A DNA stretch of 64,000 nucleotides from Pseudofabraea citricarpa (Eukaryota; Ascomycota; Leotiomycetes; Helotiales; Dermateaceae): assembly GCA_029641185.1 (NCBI GenBank), contig JAPWGK010000003.1, positions 372,001 through 436,000 on the forward strand, read 5' to 3'. The translations under genes were made by a program, and so were the position numbers. Below the pieces are notes generated by a model that had not been told where the DNA came from, searched no databases, and saw nothing but the letters and a program-made list of their open reading frames with translations. Shown here piece by piece: positions 43,962 to 56,169 of the stretch. Each line of letters opens with the position of its first letter. Position 1 is the first letter of the stretch.

Positions 43962-46820
43962 TCATGCGTTTAGGCCATCTTGATAGAACTCCCTTCTACC
44001 CGAAGTTTGAGATCCTCGTCTCGTCCGTTCTTCGGGCATGGGGGAAAGTGGCATACCAGCATTCGAAACAATGCTTCTAGCATCTACTTGTCTACCTCGT
44101 GTGCCATTTGTAGCTGTGCTGTAGCTCCTCTGTAGGCCTGGATACGAGTCACCACTCGGAGTAGACCTGTGCTGTCGGAAGTTGTTCGGGATCGTTGGAC
44201 CTGCATGGAACATTGTGCCTAATATATTTTGTCCCTTCGGGCCTGCACTCATGCTTCTTGTCCGTTGCCTCGTAAATCCTGTCGTCATGGAAGCAGCACC
44301 ATCTCCAGTTTGATCAACATTTAAGGTCGAGCGTTTCTTGATCCTCCCGTCGGCGTCCTGCGCTTCTTTGGTATGCAGAGACTCGCTTGGAAGCAAGATA
44401 GCTCGATCAAGCTCGTAAGGTAAACCTCTGTGACGTCCACGGACCTGCATAGCAATGATGACAAGCTTTGCAACAACGCCAAACTGTGCTGAGAACGATG
44501 CGTCGGTGTTTGGATAGCCAAGACTTAATCCAACAGTACCGTAAGCGCTGACAATTTCGAAAAGCACATTAAACATCGTAAAGTTGGTATCGTGTTGGAT
44601 GCGTTTTCCTTCAGAAATGGATATGATGAAGAACCCAGCGAAAAGAAACCACAAATCGAAAGACAACTGACGACGAAGATGAGCACCGACATAGGAGGGT
44701 TCGTTTTCGTCTTCAACTTCCTCATTTGACGATCCGTAAATACCGAGTGACTTTTCTTCGTACACATTGGTCCGGCGGACAGAGATGGCAATTGGAAGTA
44801 CAGAAATATACATCATGATCATGTACGAGACCTGGATCGCGGGGTGGAGTACGGCAAGATTGATGACTGCGAACCCAGCTGTTCGTGTAGATACAGCCTG
44901 GAACCATCCACCTAGAAGTCTGACGTGTATAGGCAAATCCGTAACTGCCTCATTTCCAAGCTGCGCTTCGGTTAGTACTAAGCTGACCATCATGCTGCGA
45001 AAAACTTACATCTAGAACAATGAAGAAAAGCAAATCCAACCCGTTCAGAAGGATCAAGATCCACAGTAGCCACCATGTTGCCTTTGAAGGAAAGAGAAGT
45101 GTAAAGCATCGACGAGGGTGATCCAGTAGGAACTTCAATTCCTCCCAAATCCCACTAGTTTTAGGGACCCATTTCGATGTGACCCAAATAATGATTCGGA
45201 GCATGATTGGGAACCCTGTGTTACCGATAATGATAAGAAAGGTCATAAGTAGCAAAGGCCAAATAGCGTCATTGAAGGAGATCATGCTATCAGGAGTGAG
45301 AGTAAATCCAAGATCGGTGAAAGCAGAGTTGGCAGTAAAAATACCCCACCAGGCTCGTCCCTGGCCATCTTCCTTTACGATATCCCCGTACTTGCGCTCG
45401 TTATAGATCCATGGTGTGAGGCTGATAACACCTAGAATGCTGAAACCCCAGAAATATGTTACCAAGATCATGGCCAGAGATTTCAAGGATCTATATTCGA
45501 TGCCTCCTAGTTCCTCTCTCTGCTCCTCGGTGAGATCTACGAACGCCGAGTTTCGACCGACTGTAGCCTCCCAACTGAGATACGGCATGCTCTGATCATG
45601 CTCGGACGTAAGAGCTCTCCTGATAGTCTGAAAAGTGTGTGCTCGTGACTTTGTTTGGGTAACTGGATGTATTTCGTCTTTCTCCTCGTGGGTCTGGCTG
45701 TCCGTCAATATTCTAGGTCGCTTCCGGATCTTGAAAATGTCAAAAGTATGCTTGGCTGCCTCAACATCGTCTGCTATATGCTCGGTAGCAGGCCGATCAG
45801 GTTCGGCGATGGTGACATTCCGTTTTCTCTCTGGTTGAACTCCAGGTAGAACGCCTGCCTCCTCAGTAAATGTTGAGGGTCTACGTGAGATTGTTCGGAG
45901 GATTTCATCGTTGTCGTCAACGGCCTCAGGGGCAATACCTGCATCTGCATCTCGAGGACCTGGAATTCGAAGGACCTTGTTGTCTCCAGGATTTCGCTGT
46001 CTTTCCAGAAATGCAATATGATCCTCGTCATTTCTCTTTTCGGGAACCCGTAGAGGCTCGTCGTCTTCACCGTTGCTTTTCTTGACGTTCTCCGCAAATG
46101 TGATCTGGGTTTGATGTGTTGGTACAGACACCATCGTGTGATCTTCACTCCCCGAAGCTCCACTACTGCTACTGCCTCCAGATTCCGCAAACTTCTCCTC
46201 GCTTCTTGGCTCCTTTTCCATTTGCGGGTGGTGTTCGGGCGTGATAGTTCCATCGTTCGACATGCCATTTGGTCTCGTCGTATTATGCATGACGGTAATC
46301 TTCCGACCATTCACACCGTATTCTTCCCTCCCGATATCCCTCTCCCCACGCGCTTGAGATCTGCTCTTCGAAATAGTCTTCCGGCCCATCCTGGCTTGTT
46401 TTGTAATGTGTTGGAAACGCTTCTCAAACCAGTACAGTCGAAGGAAAACGACAGCGCTATTGATGGCAATGGGATTGCACATCATCGAAAGCCAATATAG
46501 AACCAGTTGTTGCCAAGTATTTAACCTATTCACATCAACTGTATTGAGACCACTTTGGGTCGAGGCACCACTGGAGAAGAAGAGGGCATCGATGTAGTCC
46601 AGGTCAGATCTGGGGTAGAGGCATATGGAGCCCAGGATGGCCATTCCTATGACATAGAAGTCTATGTGATCGGTCAGTTCTAAGTGCTGAGGCTCAGTCG
46701 GGTGTTTGGCCAGGACGACAACTCACAGTGGATGGTGATGAAGTTGAAGTGTGGGCTCTTCGAGATGAAGGCCGGCTTCAATGCGACGATGTGACGCCAT
46801 AACGTTGTCCCAATTGACAT
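43962..46820 (-). CDS. TRK1: TRK-type potassium transporter
   Basis: Plasma-membrane K+ uptake protein with four MPM pore units. Exons are about 46820-46727, 46679-45010 and 44960-43962. Selectivity-filter loops are visible: SSGASTQSGLNTVDVNRLNT, FTANSAFTDLGFTLTPDSM, STRTAGFAVINLAVLHP and SAYGTVGLSLGYPNTDASFS. The large hydrophilic loop (about 45530-46400) is Glu/Arg-rich as in fungal TRKs. A C-terminal VRGRHRGLPYELDRAILLPS is family-typical. Exon 1 encodes MSIGTTLWRHIVALKPAFIS then PHFNFITIH, the expected N-terminus. Odd point: the only sensible splice of exon 1 to exon 2 creates T|AA, a stop, where the family has Tyr. Alternative starts are 46826, or 46644 downstream of the problem. The function call is secure; intactness is not. 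Confidence 0.85.
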
Positions 46821-46826
46821 GATCAT

Positions 46827-48368
46827 GATGATGGCGCTGCCTTCCGGCTGAAGGTATGGTAGTCTGGTGTAATAGTACAATTAAAATGTGGTTCCGATCT
46901 GCTGCTTGATGCGATAGACCAGACTTGAGCCTGCAGATGGCGGTTGTTATTGAAGAAACATTATCGATGATAGGTGAGGATTCGGGAGGTGGATGTTGTA
47001 GGGCATTGGTGCAAGAAGAACAAGAACAAAGAAGAAGGTCAAGAGGCCGCCGAGTAGAGAGTAGAGAGGGCGTGTGGCTGTGGGATTGTGTTGGTCGTGC
47101 TTGAGTTTGGAGCGGGTTGTCTTGTGCTTTGTGGAAGGGAAAGGACAAAGGCAAATCTATGGAGATTTGGGTCGGGCGGTCGGCCGGTTGGGGTCCAGTC
47201 CAGGGTGCGCCTACCGGCGGCGCCAGTGGTGAGATTTGGGGTCAGCACCGTATTTACTGTTGTACATACAGTATTGTAGGTATTATAGGCAGACTTCAGA
47301 CATGAGACTTCAGACTAGACCCACACAAGCCATCAAATGTGCTTAAGGGTGCACGCAAGATAAGCGCTGCTTCTGTGGTCGGGTCTGGTTTGGTCTGGTC
47401 TGGTCAAAGCTACTTGACTTAGTGACCACAACACAATAGCCCCGAGAACAAACCTCAACTCTAACGGTGCCGCAGCCTCTTTCCCCTTTCATGCTGCTGG
47501 ATCCTTTTAGTGGTGCCTTGACAATGGGATGAGACGGCGGATGGTGCAATGGAGCTGGGCCTGTTCTCGATGCTGGTCATTGACTGACTATGCAGCAGGG
47601 GTCTCGTGTTTATCTCGGTATTGATCCCAGCAGAACATCGTCATCCCCAAACAGTTGTTGCGAATTATTCCAAGCTTTGCTCCCAAGCTTCCAAGCCGGT
47701 TGCGGAAATACTTCTGGCCGCCGTCTATCAGAATCGACGGAACGGAAACTGGGAAACTAGGAAGAGGTGCCCAATTGAGCCTGAACTCTTGTTTTCGTCT
47801 TCGTCTTCGTCTTCCACTTCCACTTCCACCTCCATTTCGTCCATGATTCTTCATCTCTGGCCCTTACTCATCACTCGCGCATCCCTTTGTTCCTGAGCAA
47901 TTCTTCGGATGCCACGTTCCACGACAGCATGCTCTCACAGGCCTGAGAACGAGTAAGTAGCACGCAATGGCTGATCATCACCAGGAAATTCAACCGCTTC
48001 TCGTCCATTGGCGCAACGTCTTATCAGTTGTTCTATCATCTCCACACTCATCATCTTTGCCATGCAGACAAATCCCTCATACAGTACTGCCACGTCGTAC
48101 ACTTATCCCGCTGATACTGTATGCTCCTTTGTTCAACAAGGTTGGCCTGGCCGCAGATGCAGTGTCACCCACGTGTGGTTTCTTGATTTCTCCTGCGGTC
48201 AAGGGAATCTGGGTTGGGTATATCATTGCGTGTCAAAGTTGACCGCTGCGGCTAGATGCTGCTACTCGACAATTAAGGTACAACAAGGAAAGATTGGTAT
48301 CACAGCCGAAAACATTCATCATATCATATCTCATCACAACCTGACGGGCTAACAGCCACCGTTGTCTC
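46827..48368. other. Intergenic region upstream of TRK
   Basis: About 1.5 kb. It contains a GGTCT/GGTTT-type pentamer patch near 47380-47405 and a (CTTCGT)/(CCACTT)-rich tract near 47795-47835. Several 60-140-codon frames here are low-complexity and were not accepted as genes. Presumably long leader and promoter sequence. Confidence 0.4.
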
Positions 48369-50147
48369 TTATCTCTGTCCTGCGATGATGGTGTCGGGAC
48401 TTTCGCCCTCGAGATGATAGTCGCTCTCGGAGTCTGGCTCGTCCTCTTCATTAATCGTCTCATCGGTGCGGTCGACAACCACCTGCTCCAGAGGTGCGAC
48501 CTTGATCCTTCCAATTCTCAGCTCCAACTCTCTTACAAGTCCTCTGATCCCGTCGATGATAACCTCTTTGTTGTCCCAGGCTAATAGTCCCGCCCTCCCG
48601 CTTGGCCGTTGAACGAAAACAACATCATGTTTTGCAGCAACCCATGCTGGACAGACGTACCCTTCATCGCCATCACACCCAAACACCGTGATGCCGAGTT
48701 TGGATCGCCGATTCTTCTTTGTCTTTAATCCTTCAACCTCGCTCACAGCACTAGCCCACAATCTCATGCCGGCTTCAGGACCTGGCAACCATGTCATCTG
48801 GGTTACATCGATTATGTCGGTTTCGGACAATTGATGGTTTGGGCTTGCTCTTCTCAAAGCACTACACACCCAACTCAGCAATCCAACAGGCGAATCACAC
48901 AAAGCATACGCGAGTGTGTTTGGTTCCCTCAATCCCAACATCCCTGCGGCACCACATACGTTGCCCATGGATCTCTTCAAAAGTGGTGTTCGTTCGTTGA
49001 ACCCTTTAGCCGCCTTCTTCGCCTTTGATACTTTGACAGACTCTCTCAACGCCGCAAAATCCTCAGTTTCGTAGCCAAATATCCTCGCGTGGAAGAACGA
49101 AGCGACGGATAATTTGATCCATCCTAGCGGCTCCTTCCGCAGTCGAGGTCTCTCCACCAGCGGGTTTATCACATGTACACCCAGGCAGTTCTCAGTCCAT
49201 GACTCTCCAATTAATCGTGCGAGATGGTAATCGATTCCGACCGGGCTCTCTCTCCCTCCACCTGTCGCGCTAGCAATGTAGGTCACGTATCCCAAGCGGA
49301 CCATCAGGACATTGAAGAGCTCCGCCGTCTGCGCGAGTAGTGTATGATTTCCATCGCCATACCCCGAATAGGCATCACTGAATCCCAGACCCGGTATCGA
49401 AGGGATGACGACGTGAAAGGGCTGCGTGGAAGTCGGACTCTCTGGTTCCGTCAAAGGCTTTATGAGCGCGGCGAGACTGAGATTTGTGAGAGGAAACGGT
49501 GGGATGAGTAATAGAGGGATAGCATGGGCATGCGACGAGCGCACATGTATGAAGTGTATCCTCAAAGGAACACCGCCGCTGGTAGGTTGAATGGCTGTTC
49601 GAAATTGAGGGAGGGTGGAATTGATATGCGCCTCGCGATCGCGCCACGAGTACTGCTCGAGCCTAATCAGATCAGCCAACGTCCAGGAATAAGCTGATAT
49701 ACCATGGCAGGCAAGAATGAAAGCCGCAATGGCGTCGTCGCATCACCTACCAAAAGTCTATCAGCGGCTCTACCTGGCTCTTGGGCGTTCCTAGCTCCCA
49801 CTCCCTTGCTTTCGGCACCAGCAGCTCATGCGGCAGTCTGGTGAGCTCGAGCTTCTTCTGGGTGAGCTCGAGGTATTTCGACGAGACCTAGCAGCATGAC
49901 ATTAGTTTGGACTCCCTCGTCTTCCAACTAGGTGCCTCTAAGCTCCAAGCTTCTGATGTTCCCGTCCCGTTCAAATGACCGACGGACGCCCAACACGCGC
50001 GCTCTAGCACGTGGAGCGATCGAGGCGGATCAAAAAGCATAAAGGCAAATGGTGAAAAGGTAAAAAAAAAAAAAAAAGGTAGCTTACATGTATCTTATAA
50101 GGCTTGATCTCCTCTCCCGTACTCAGACTCGCAATACTAGAATCCAT
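48369..50147 (-). CDS. Epoxide hydrolase-like alpha/beta protein, probably non-catalytic
   Basis: Exons 50147-50088, 49887-49751 and 49662-48369 give 496 aa. The N-terminal half matches the epoxide hydrolase N-domain: KPYKIHVSSKYLELTQKKLE, TRLPHELLVPKAREWELGTP, then DFWLEQYSWRDREAHINSTL and LPQFR. The hydrolase core follows (VVIPSIPGLGFSD). At the nucleophile elbow, where active enzymes have GGDWG, this protein reads SATGGGRES (about residues 197-205), so no catalytic Asp is present. The oxyanion HGWP-type motif is replaced by IPPFP. Near the end, where a GGHF-type His is expected, it has SGRAGLLAWDN. A Glu/Asp-rich tail ends the protein. A structural or regulatory role is likely, though unknown. 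It is transcribed away from HID1's 3' end. Confidence 0.82.
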
Positions 50148-51507
50148 GATATCGTTTTCTCCATTCGTCTATTCAAAAAAAGTCAACAAGGCGCAACAAG
50201 AGCAGAGCAGCCCAGAAGCCGAAGAAAAAAGTGCAAAAACACGAGGTGCATCAAATTAAAAAATTAATAAAAATCCGTCGTCGCAATGATAATAACGGGG
50301 ACCGACAGAGATAAAAAAGAAAAAAAGGTGGCTGAGGAGATCGCAGCGTACTGACTGTACCTGGTTGTGCCATAGTTTCAAGAGGTGGCGTGGCGCTCGT
50401 CCATAGCATAGCATAGCACCGCTCGGACCGCCGGAGCACAACAGCACAGTGGCACGGCCAGTCACCCCCAGAAGCAGCACCAGACCCTACAGGCTACAGT
50501 ACGGTACAGTGCGGACCTGGAAAAGCAGCTCAGCACTCCAGCCTGCTCCAGCCTGCTAACCCACTTGCCGCTCGCCTGCGCGATTCGGCGATTTCGGGCG
50601 CCCTCTCTATTGGAGGCGAGGAACAGCAGCACGCGCGCCCTGGAAATCCTTTCCGCAAGCATCCAGCAAATCGTGGCGGTGCAATGCAGCAGGCCCGGAC
50701 CAGACCAGACCAGACCAGACATGGGCGTGACAGGTCCCAGCGACGTGGTCGGTCAAGAGCAGGCAGGGCAAGCAGGTGAAGAGGTCTAGAGAGGTGTGAG
50801 CGAGCACTGTGATTCGAGCGCCGGGCATCAGATGAACAAGAAACAAGAAACAGGAAAAGAAAAAAAAAAAGTTGGTACAGTAACGTAACCAAGGCACACG
50901 TACAGTAAGTACACACACATACAGAGAGGGAGAGGGAATGGTGGGTTGTGATTTGTGGCTAGCTGGCTACCTACCTATAGCTAAGCTACCTATAATAGCG
51001 GTAGGGAGAAGAATGAATGAGTGATTGATTGATCAGAGCTAACATGCTGTTCTTGCCACGTAGGTAGCATGCTACTGTACATTCATTCAATCATTCAGTC
51101 AGTCGGTCAGCCAACTAGTTAGTCACCTGTTTCTTTCTTTCTTTCTCTCTTCCTCCCGTCCTCTCTCGCCCGTTCTTCCCTCCCTCTCGCGCACCCTCGT
51201 TGCGTTGTCTTTCTTTCTTCCTTTCTCTCTCCCCATGCCGGTCTGATCTTCATTCCTCGAAACTCCAGCGCTCAAAAAAGCAACATATAAAAGAACCCAA
51301 GTAGAACAAGAACAAGAGCGAAGTGGACCCAAGTACCCTTTGCCCACGTCTAAGCATGCGCGCCATGTGGGATACAATACAGTACGACAACAGGATGGCA
51401 AGGCGAGGTCAGGATCAGCATTTGTTTGTTTGTGTTCCAAGCTGCTTGCTTCCAAGTTCAAATCCAAGTTTTCCCCTCCCTCTCCAGTGCCTATCGAAGA
51501 GTCGCGT
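50148..51507. other. Intergenic region with low-complexity tracts
   Basis: About 1.36 kb. A (CAGAC) repeat of about four units sits at 50698-50720, and a CTTT/CTCT-rich tract at 51130-51235. Minus-strand frames near 50462-50918 and 51123-51575 are low-complexity and not accepted. Likely promoter of the epoxide hydrolase-like gene and 3' region of HID1. Confidence 0.4.
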
Positions 51508-54500
51508 CTAGACCACGGCGCTTCGTCCGGTCGTCGACGAGGTCGTTTGGCTACCAGCGCTATTGCCACCGCCACCCTCTTGGCCTCCAGTACCCCTCAG
51601 ATTGATGCTGCCAATTCGACTCACAATGTTGCTTCCCACTGCATCCACTGCTCCTCTGGGGCTGCTCAGTGTTGGCCCAGCGGCTGCAATTTCTTGCACG
51701 CGGAACAATTTGATTGATGTGCCGTTCCACACCCCAACAGTCCCTTTAGCGACTTGCATCTCTGATGTGAAGACGAATCCCCACAAGAGTGACTCATACC
51801 AACCCAAGGATAGAGGCGACCACTCGAATGAATGAATCCGAATCGGGGAGGGATCAATTCCGCGGACTTGGGCAGATTGGATAGTTCGAAGGATGTTCGT
51901 TGTTGGTGCATCTGTGACACCGGGTCGAGGTAGTAGAGGGGCTACCTGTTGAATTAAAGTGAGTATAGTGTGAAGAGGCAATTCCGATAACCAGGATTCG
52001 ATCCAGAGAGAAGTGGGCTCAAATGCTCCATTGGTAGAGAAACCGGCTGTCGCATAACTGCTTAGACTCGTCGTGCTGTTTTGTCTTGAGAAGGTAGGCA
52101 TTCCAGCTTTAATAAGGTTAGCGCATTTAGCTCAAGTTAATTTGGAGGTACATACCTGGCATCTTTCCTCGCGCCTTTTCGGACATTCCTCTTAGTTGTA
52201 TTGGAACCGCATCGTCAATACTTGACGATACAGAAGATGCCCGTGAAGCCGCTTCGTTGGGCGTCTGTGCGGGCGTTGGGCCTTCATCGTCATCTGAATC
52301 ATCGTCCTCGTCATCTCCAATGGCGAAAGTATCTTCTTCAGGTACATCCGTAAGTGCGGATGGGCGATGGTGGCTATCAGACGGACTTTGTATGTTGCTA
52401 TCGACCGACGTTCTCCGACTGTCGAGGAAATCTTCGCTGGCCCGTTCCTTTCTTGTTCGCTTGCGACGCTCGATTTCTTCTTGGCCACTCTCAAGAGTAA
52501 AAGTACGCAGCGCTTTGGATCATTAGTTGACGCATGTGAAACCAATGCTAGATGGCTTACCTTCGAACTTCTTCTTGTTACGCAACAGCGCATACACGAA
52601 AGTTGGGTTTTCTATATGGTATCAGTGTCTGAGCTTGGCTAGATGCTGTGCTGACTTACTTGCGTACTGATGCTCAATTATGGCATTCATACTCTCCAAA
52701 AGTGATTGCAATAAATCGTGATTGCTATCGTTGGCAAAGAGGAATGATGGAGAAGACATAGAAGAGAACAACTGCAACAACTTCGAGGACGCCGATGCAT
52801 TGAGGTTCTCAATATATGCAGCAATGTTGTTGATAACAGCCAACAAAGCTGGATAAATAGCTGTAAGCTTACCCTGGCTCGTTGTTATGATGTTATAAAT
52901 CGACTAGATCTGTTAGCAACTGCTCATAGATAGACCAGAAAAATGCCTACATGGATGAGAAAGTCACCATAGGAACCGTTGAAATTTTGGATCCTGATAC
53001 TTGGTGGGAGAGTGTCTTGCGCTTCGAATCTCTTATTCAAGTTGATACCAAAATTTGGCTCCACACTCAGAGTCTGCAATATGAAGACACACATCCGAAC
53101 CACCCCTTGTTTTGAGGAGTCTAACCGGTACTCTAGGGCATAAAATAAGATAATGATGACAAAGTCATGCGATCGATCAGTGTCAATTATAAATGACCTG
53201 AAGCGTTTGTTACACTGGGTGATCTCCCAGAAAAGCATTATCATTTCAGATGCGCATTTGTCTTTCGACTGGTTTCCTGGGATGTAGGATGATTTCTCGT
53301 TGAGCGGTCCATTAAGGATTCTTGTCATTCCGTCAACAATAAACTGGAAATCTTGCGGTCGATGTAATCTTCCTAAGAAATGCCGAAAGTAATCTTCACA
53401 TCGTGGTCAGAATCAGCACATCACAACAATTGTTAGATAGTCCACGTACTTTTCTTGGCTTGAGCTGGGCCTGCTTCAGGAATTGGATATAGAAGAATCA
53501 CAAGCAAAAACTATTACAGTGAGCTATGGAAGTCATGAATAGATGTGTTAGCCCTACCTGTAGCGCGTATGTCACGAGTATCTGTTTTGGATCCTTAGAT
53601 ATTAAGTTGTTGTAGGGGACTCTCCAAGCTGCTGGATTGTACTTCAATGTCTGTCCCAGGGTTAGCATAATGAAACCAACTTTTTGGAGTAGGAACATTT
53701 ACAGTATTGAGAAGTGAGCATAGAACAGATAGAACCACCTGCTTATCGGGGCAACTGGCTAGGTAGGTAATTGATTTGACGCCTTGTACAGGTAGCAGAT
53801 TTGCTGACATGTACATACTTTGACTTGTCAAAGTCAAAAGAAGTCGCAGTATTTCGCACCGGTTGTTTTCGAATTCTTTACTCGTTCCCACCGGTGTATT
53901 GCAACCAACTCCACTTTGCCAAATTGCATAGGATACCTTATTTTTGCTATTCGGTGGCCTTGGTAATGTGAAATCGGCGAAGAAAAGCAGGTCAATCAGT
54001 GTGTCGATAAGCTCCTCAGCAAGCGGCTTGATCTCCTCAAAATCCTCCGCAAAGTTGTGTGGTTTTGGGATTTCCTCCTGAGCCTCGTCGAAGAGAACCT
54101 CGCTGGCCAAAGAAGCCTTTCTGCAAGACAATCAGCTAATGCTCGCCTCCGTGTCAGGCTCTGCCTACCGTGTACGTTTCCGCCGCGCGCCCCAGAAGAA
54201 GTTGTCCTCCCATGATTGTAATTGTTCAGCCTCGTAAATGTAAGGAAGTATTCGTGTCAGGATTCGTATGCAATTCAGCGCATCTCGTTCTGGCGCAAGC
54301 TCAAAGTCGGGGAAAGATGGGTGGTGCCGAAGGATGAATAGGCGGCTAGTCACGGCCAATACGAGCGTCTCCAAATTCTCCAAGGCATTGTCGCGTGTCC
54401 TCCTGATATCTGCTGGTGAGAAGAGACTGAAAATATCTTCGGTCGACTCAGGAAGTTCCCAGAACTGCGCTCCAGGTCAGCATTGGCCAGGCTACGATTG

Positions 54501-54609
54501 GGAGAAAGCTTACAGATGTCCAATATGGGTCGTCCGCTGGTATCTCTCTATCTTCTGATAATCTGAAGATCCCCTTCTTGAATACAAGCTTCGAGTCGGA
54601 GGCCCCCAT
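51508..54609 (-). CDS. HID1: HID1 domain protein (Golgi-associated trafficking factor)
   Basis: Homologue of HID1/Ftp105, a peripheral Golgi protein of the HID1/dymeclin class acting in protein sorting. Ten exons close in frame: 54609-54514, 54464-54169, 54120-53703, 53650-53558, 53510-53450, 53393-52951, 52903-52660, 52611-52561, 52512-52156 and 52106-51508. The total is 885 aa, the expected size. The start MGASDSKLVFKKGIFRL is the family N-terminus and may be N-myristoylated after Met removal (Gly2). Other landmarks are RRTRDNALENLETLVLAVTS, LHRPQDFQFIVDGMTRILN and NPTFVYALLRNKKKFEALRT. A Ser/Asp-rich loop (DDEDDDSDDEGPTPAQ) precedes the C-terminal block SLWIESWLSELPLHTILTLI. Confidence is high; individual splice sites are by eye. 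Confidence 0.92.
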
Positions 54610-54898
54610 CTTGAGTGAAGCTGAGTTGAGGAGAGGTTGTTTGACGTCTCGACGATAGCAATGTAATTCGGTATACTATCGCCACGTGACCTGTATTTCG
54701 GAATGACATAGGCAGTTGTTCTCGAACCTAACTTTATTGTGCAGATAATGATTTTGTTCCAGAGAGTGTTACACTTTCGGCAAAGCCATAATTGTATCCA
54801 CTTTTAGAAAGCCACAGGTTTTGATAAAGATTCCCAAGTAGTAGTAGCTCCGACGAGCGGGGTATTTATTACAGAATTATGTTATACAACGAGGACTC

Positions 54899-55742
54899 CT
54901 ATGTGTAAAGTCTAGCACTTCCAGAATTCCTCCTTCCCTTATCAAAAAGCCACTTGTTGTTCAATCCCACGCTTGCTCCCTTCCCAGTGGCTGGACTTGG
55001 TGACCCCGGCACTTCACCAAAACTGGATCTAGCATTTCCTGGTCCAAGAGGGCTTGGTGAGCCATAAGAGGACCTTCTTGCATTATTGTAACCTCCCCCC
55101 ATAGCTTTCTGCAACAAGGGACTAGCATTCGGAGTGAATGGGGAACCCTGAATGCTTCCAGATGGACTGCCCTTGCGAGAGAGCGGAGAGTCGGAGAGAC
55201 TTCCTTTGTTGCTGCCTGGAGAACCACTCAACGGCGTTGAAGTACGTCGATATTTAGGAGGTGTGACATACTGCGAACCAGGTGTCGGTGGAGCTGAGCT
55301 TGGTGGTAGGCCAAGCAGTTTTCGCTGGGTACCAGTAAGAGGGATATCTGATAGGTCATCCGGCGACTTAAAAAGCGGACGCGATGCAACGATTGTGTTG
55401 AAGAGAAATATGGCCTGAAGCAGCCAGCGTGCGTAGGTTGAATACGGGCTCAGAAGCTCAGTAGCAGCTAAATATGGTCTTGGAAAGCTATATTGATGTT
55501 AGGTCATCCTCCAAGAAAGAAATGTCAGGGCCCACAAACTATGCTCCTAGAAACTGCTCCAGCGCATATAGAGCGACCAACCCTGCCACGTTGTAAATAA
55601 TCTTGCGGAAGTTCCGATCCGTGAATGTTGCAGCATTCTGCCGTTTCGCAATCTCATCGAATCGTGGGTGCCTCCAAGTTCCTGGTGTGGAAGGAGAGTC
55701 TGTATCGCCAACAGGAGTCGAGGGCCGAACTGGAGTAGACAT
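54899..55742 (-). CDS. POM34: Nuclear pore membrane protein, POM34-like
   Basis: Integral pore-membrane nucleoporin. Exons 55742-55540 and 55487-54899 give 263 aa. The donor is GTTTGT and the junction gives EQFLGAYFPRPYLAATELL. Two hydrophobic segments, IIYNVAGLVALYALEQFLGA and ARWLLQAIFLFNTIVA, fit a hairpin in the pore membrane. The signature RKLLGLPPSSAPPTPGSQYV followed by TPPKYRR is typical of the fungal NPCC/Pom34 family. The C-terminal 130 residues are Ser/Pro/Gly-rich and disordered. It lies just upstream of HID1 on the same strand, 289 bp apart. Confidence 0.85.
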
Positions 55743-56169
55743 TCTGTGATTGAGTGATGGAAACTGGGGGTGCTGAAGCAATCTGCAATTAGGGACTGAG
55801 CATGTGAAGGGTTGTCAACAAAGGTCTTTTAGACGTACATTATTTCCTACTCCGTTTGCAGGGCGTAGATAAGCTGCAGAAATTATGATCTCCTGTGGGT
55901 TAGTATAGAGGCATGTCGTAGGTTCCTATTATATCATGCTGGAAAGGGCGAGCTGGTCGAGGGTGGCTTTGTTGTCGTTGCTGTGCTGGTGTTTTGACGC
56001 GATCTCTACAATTTGAATTCAAAGCCACTCGGAGTAACCCCTGTCACTCTCGGATCCCATCCCCTCATTGCCGAGTGTCAGCCTCACTGAGCTCTCCACC
56101 TATATCCGCCATTGCATTTCTCATGTTCTAATCAACTTACAACCTTCAATACTCAAAGGCTCAGCAACC
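55743..56169. promoter_or_regulatory. Divergent promoter region, POM34 and AMP-binding-like gene
   Basis: About 430 bp between start codons. No distinctive motif was identified. Confidence 0.4.

Noticed and set aside
46723..47154. 143-codon minus-strand frame overlapping TRK exon 1
   Set aside because: His/Pro/Ser low-complexity sequence in a different frame from the conserved FNFITIH exon.
50462..51575. Several 80-150-codon minus-strand frames upstream of the epoxide hydrolase-like gene
   Set aside because: Low-complexity CT- and repeat-driven translations without domains; best seen as leader and spacer DNA.
56068..56169. N-terminal extension of the AMP-binding-like gene
   Set aside because: It would need a non-ATG start. 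The ATG at 56170 is in a good context (CAACCATGG) and begins just before the membrane helix.
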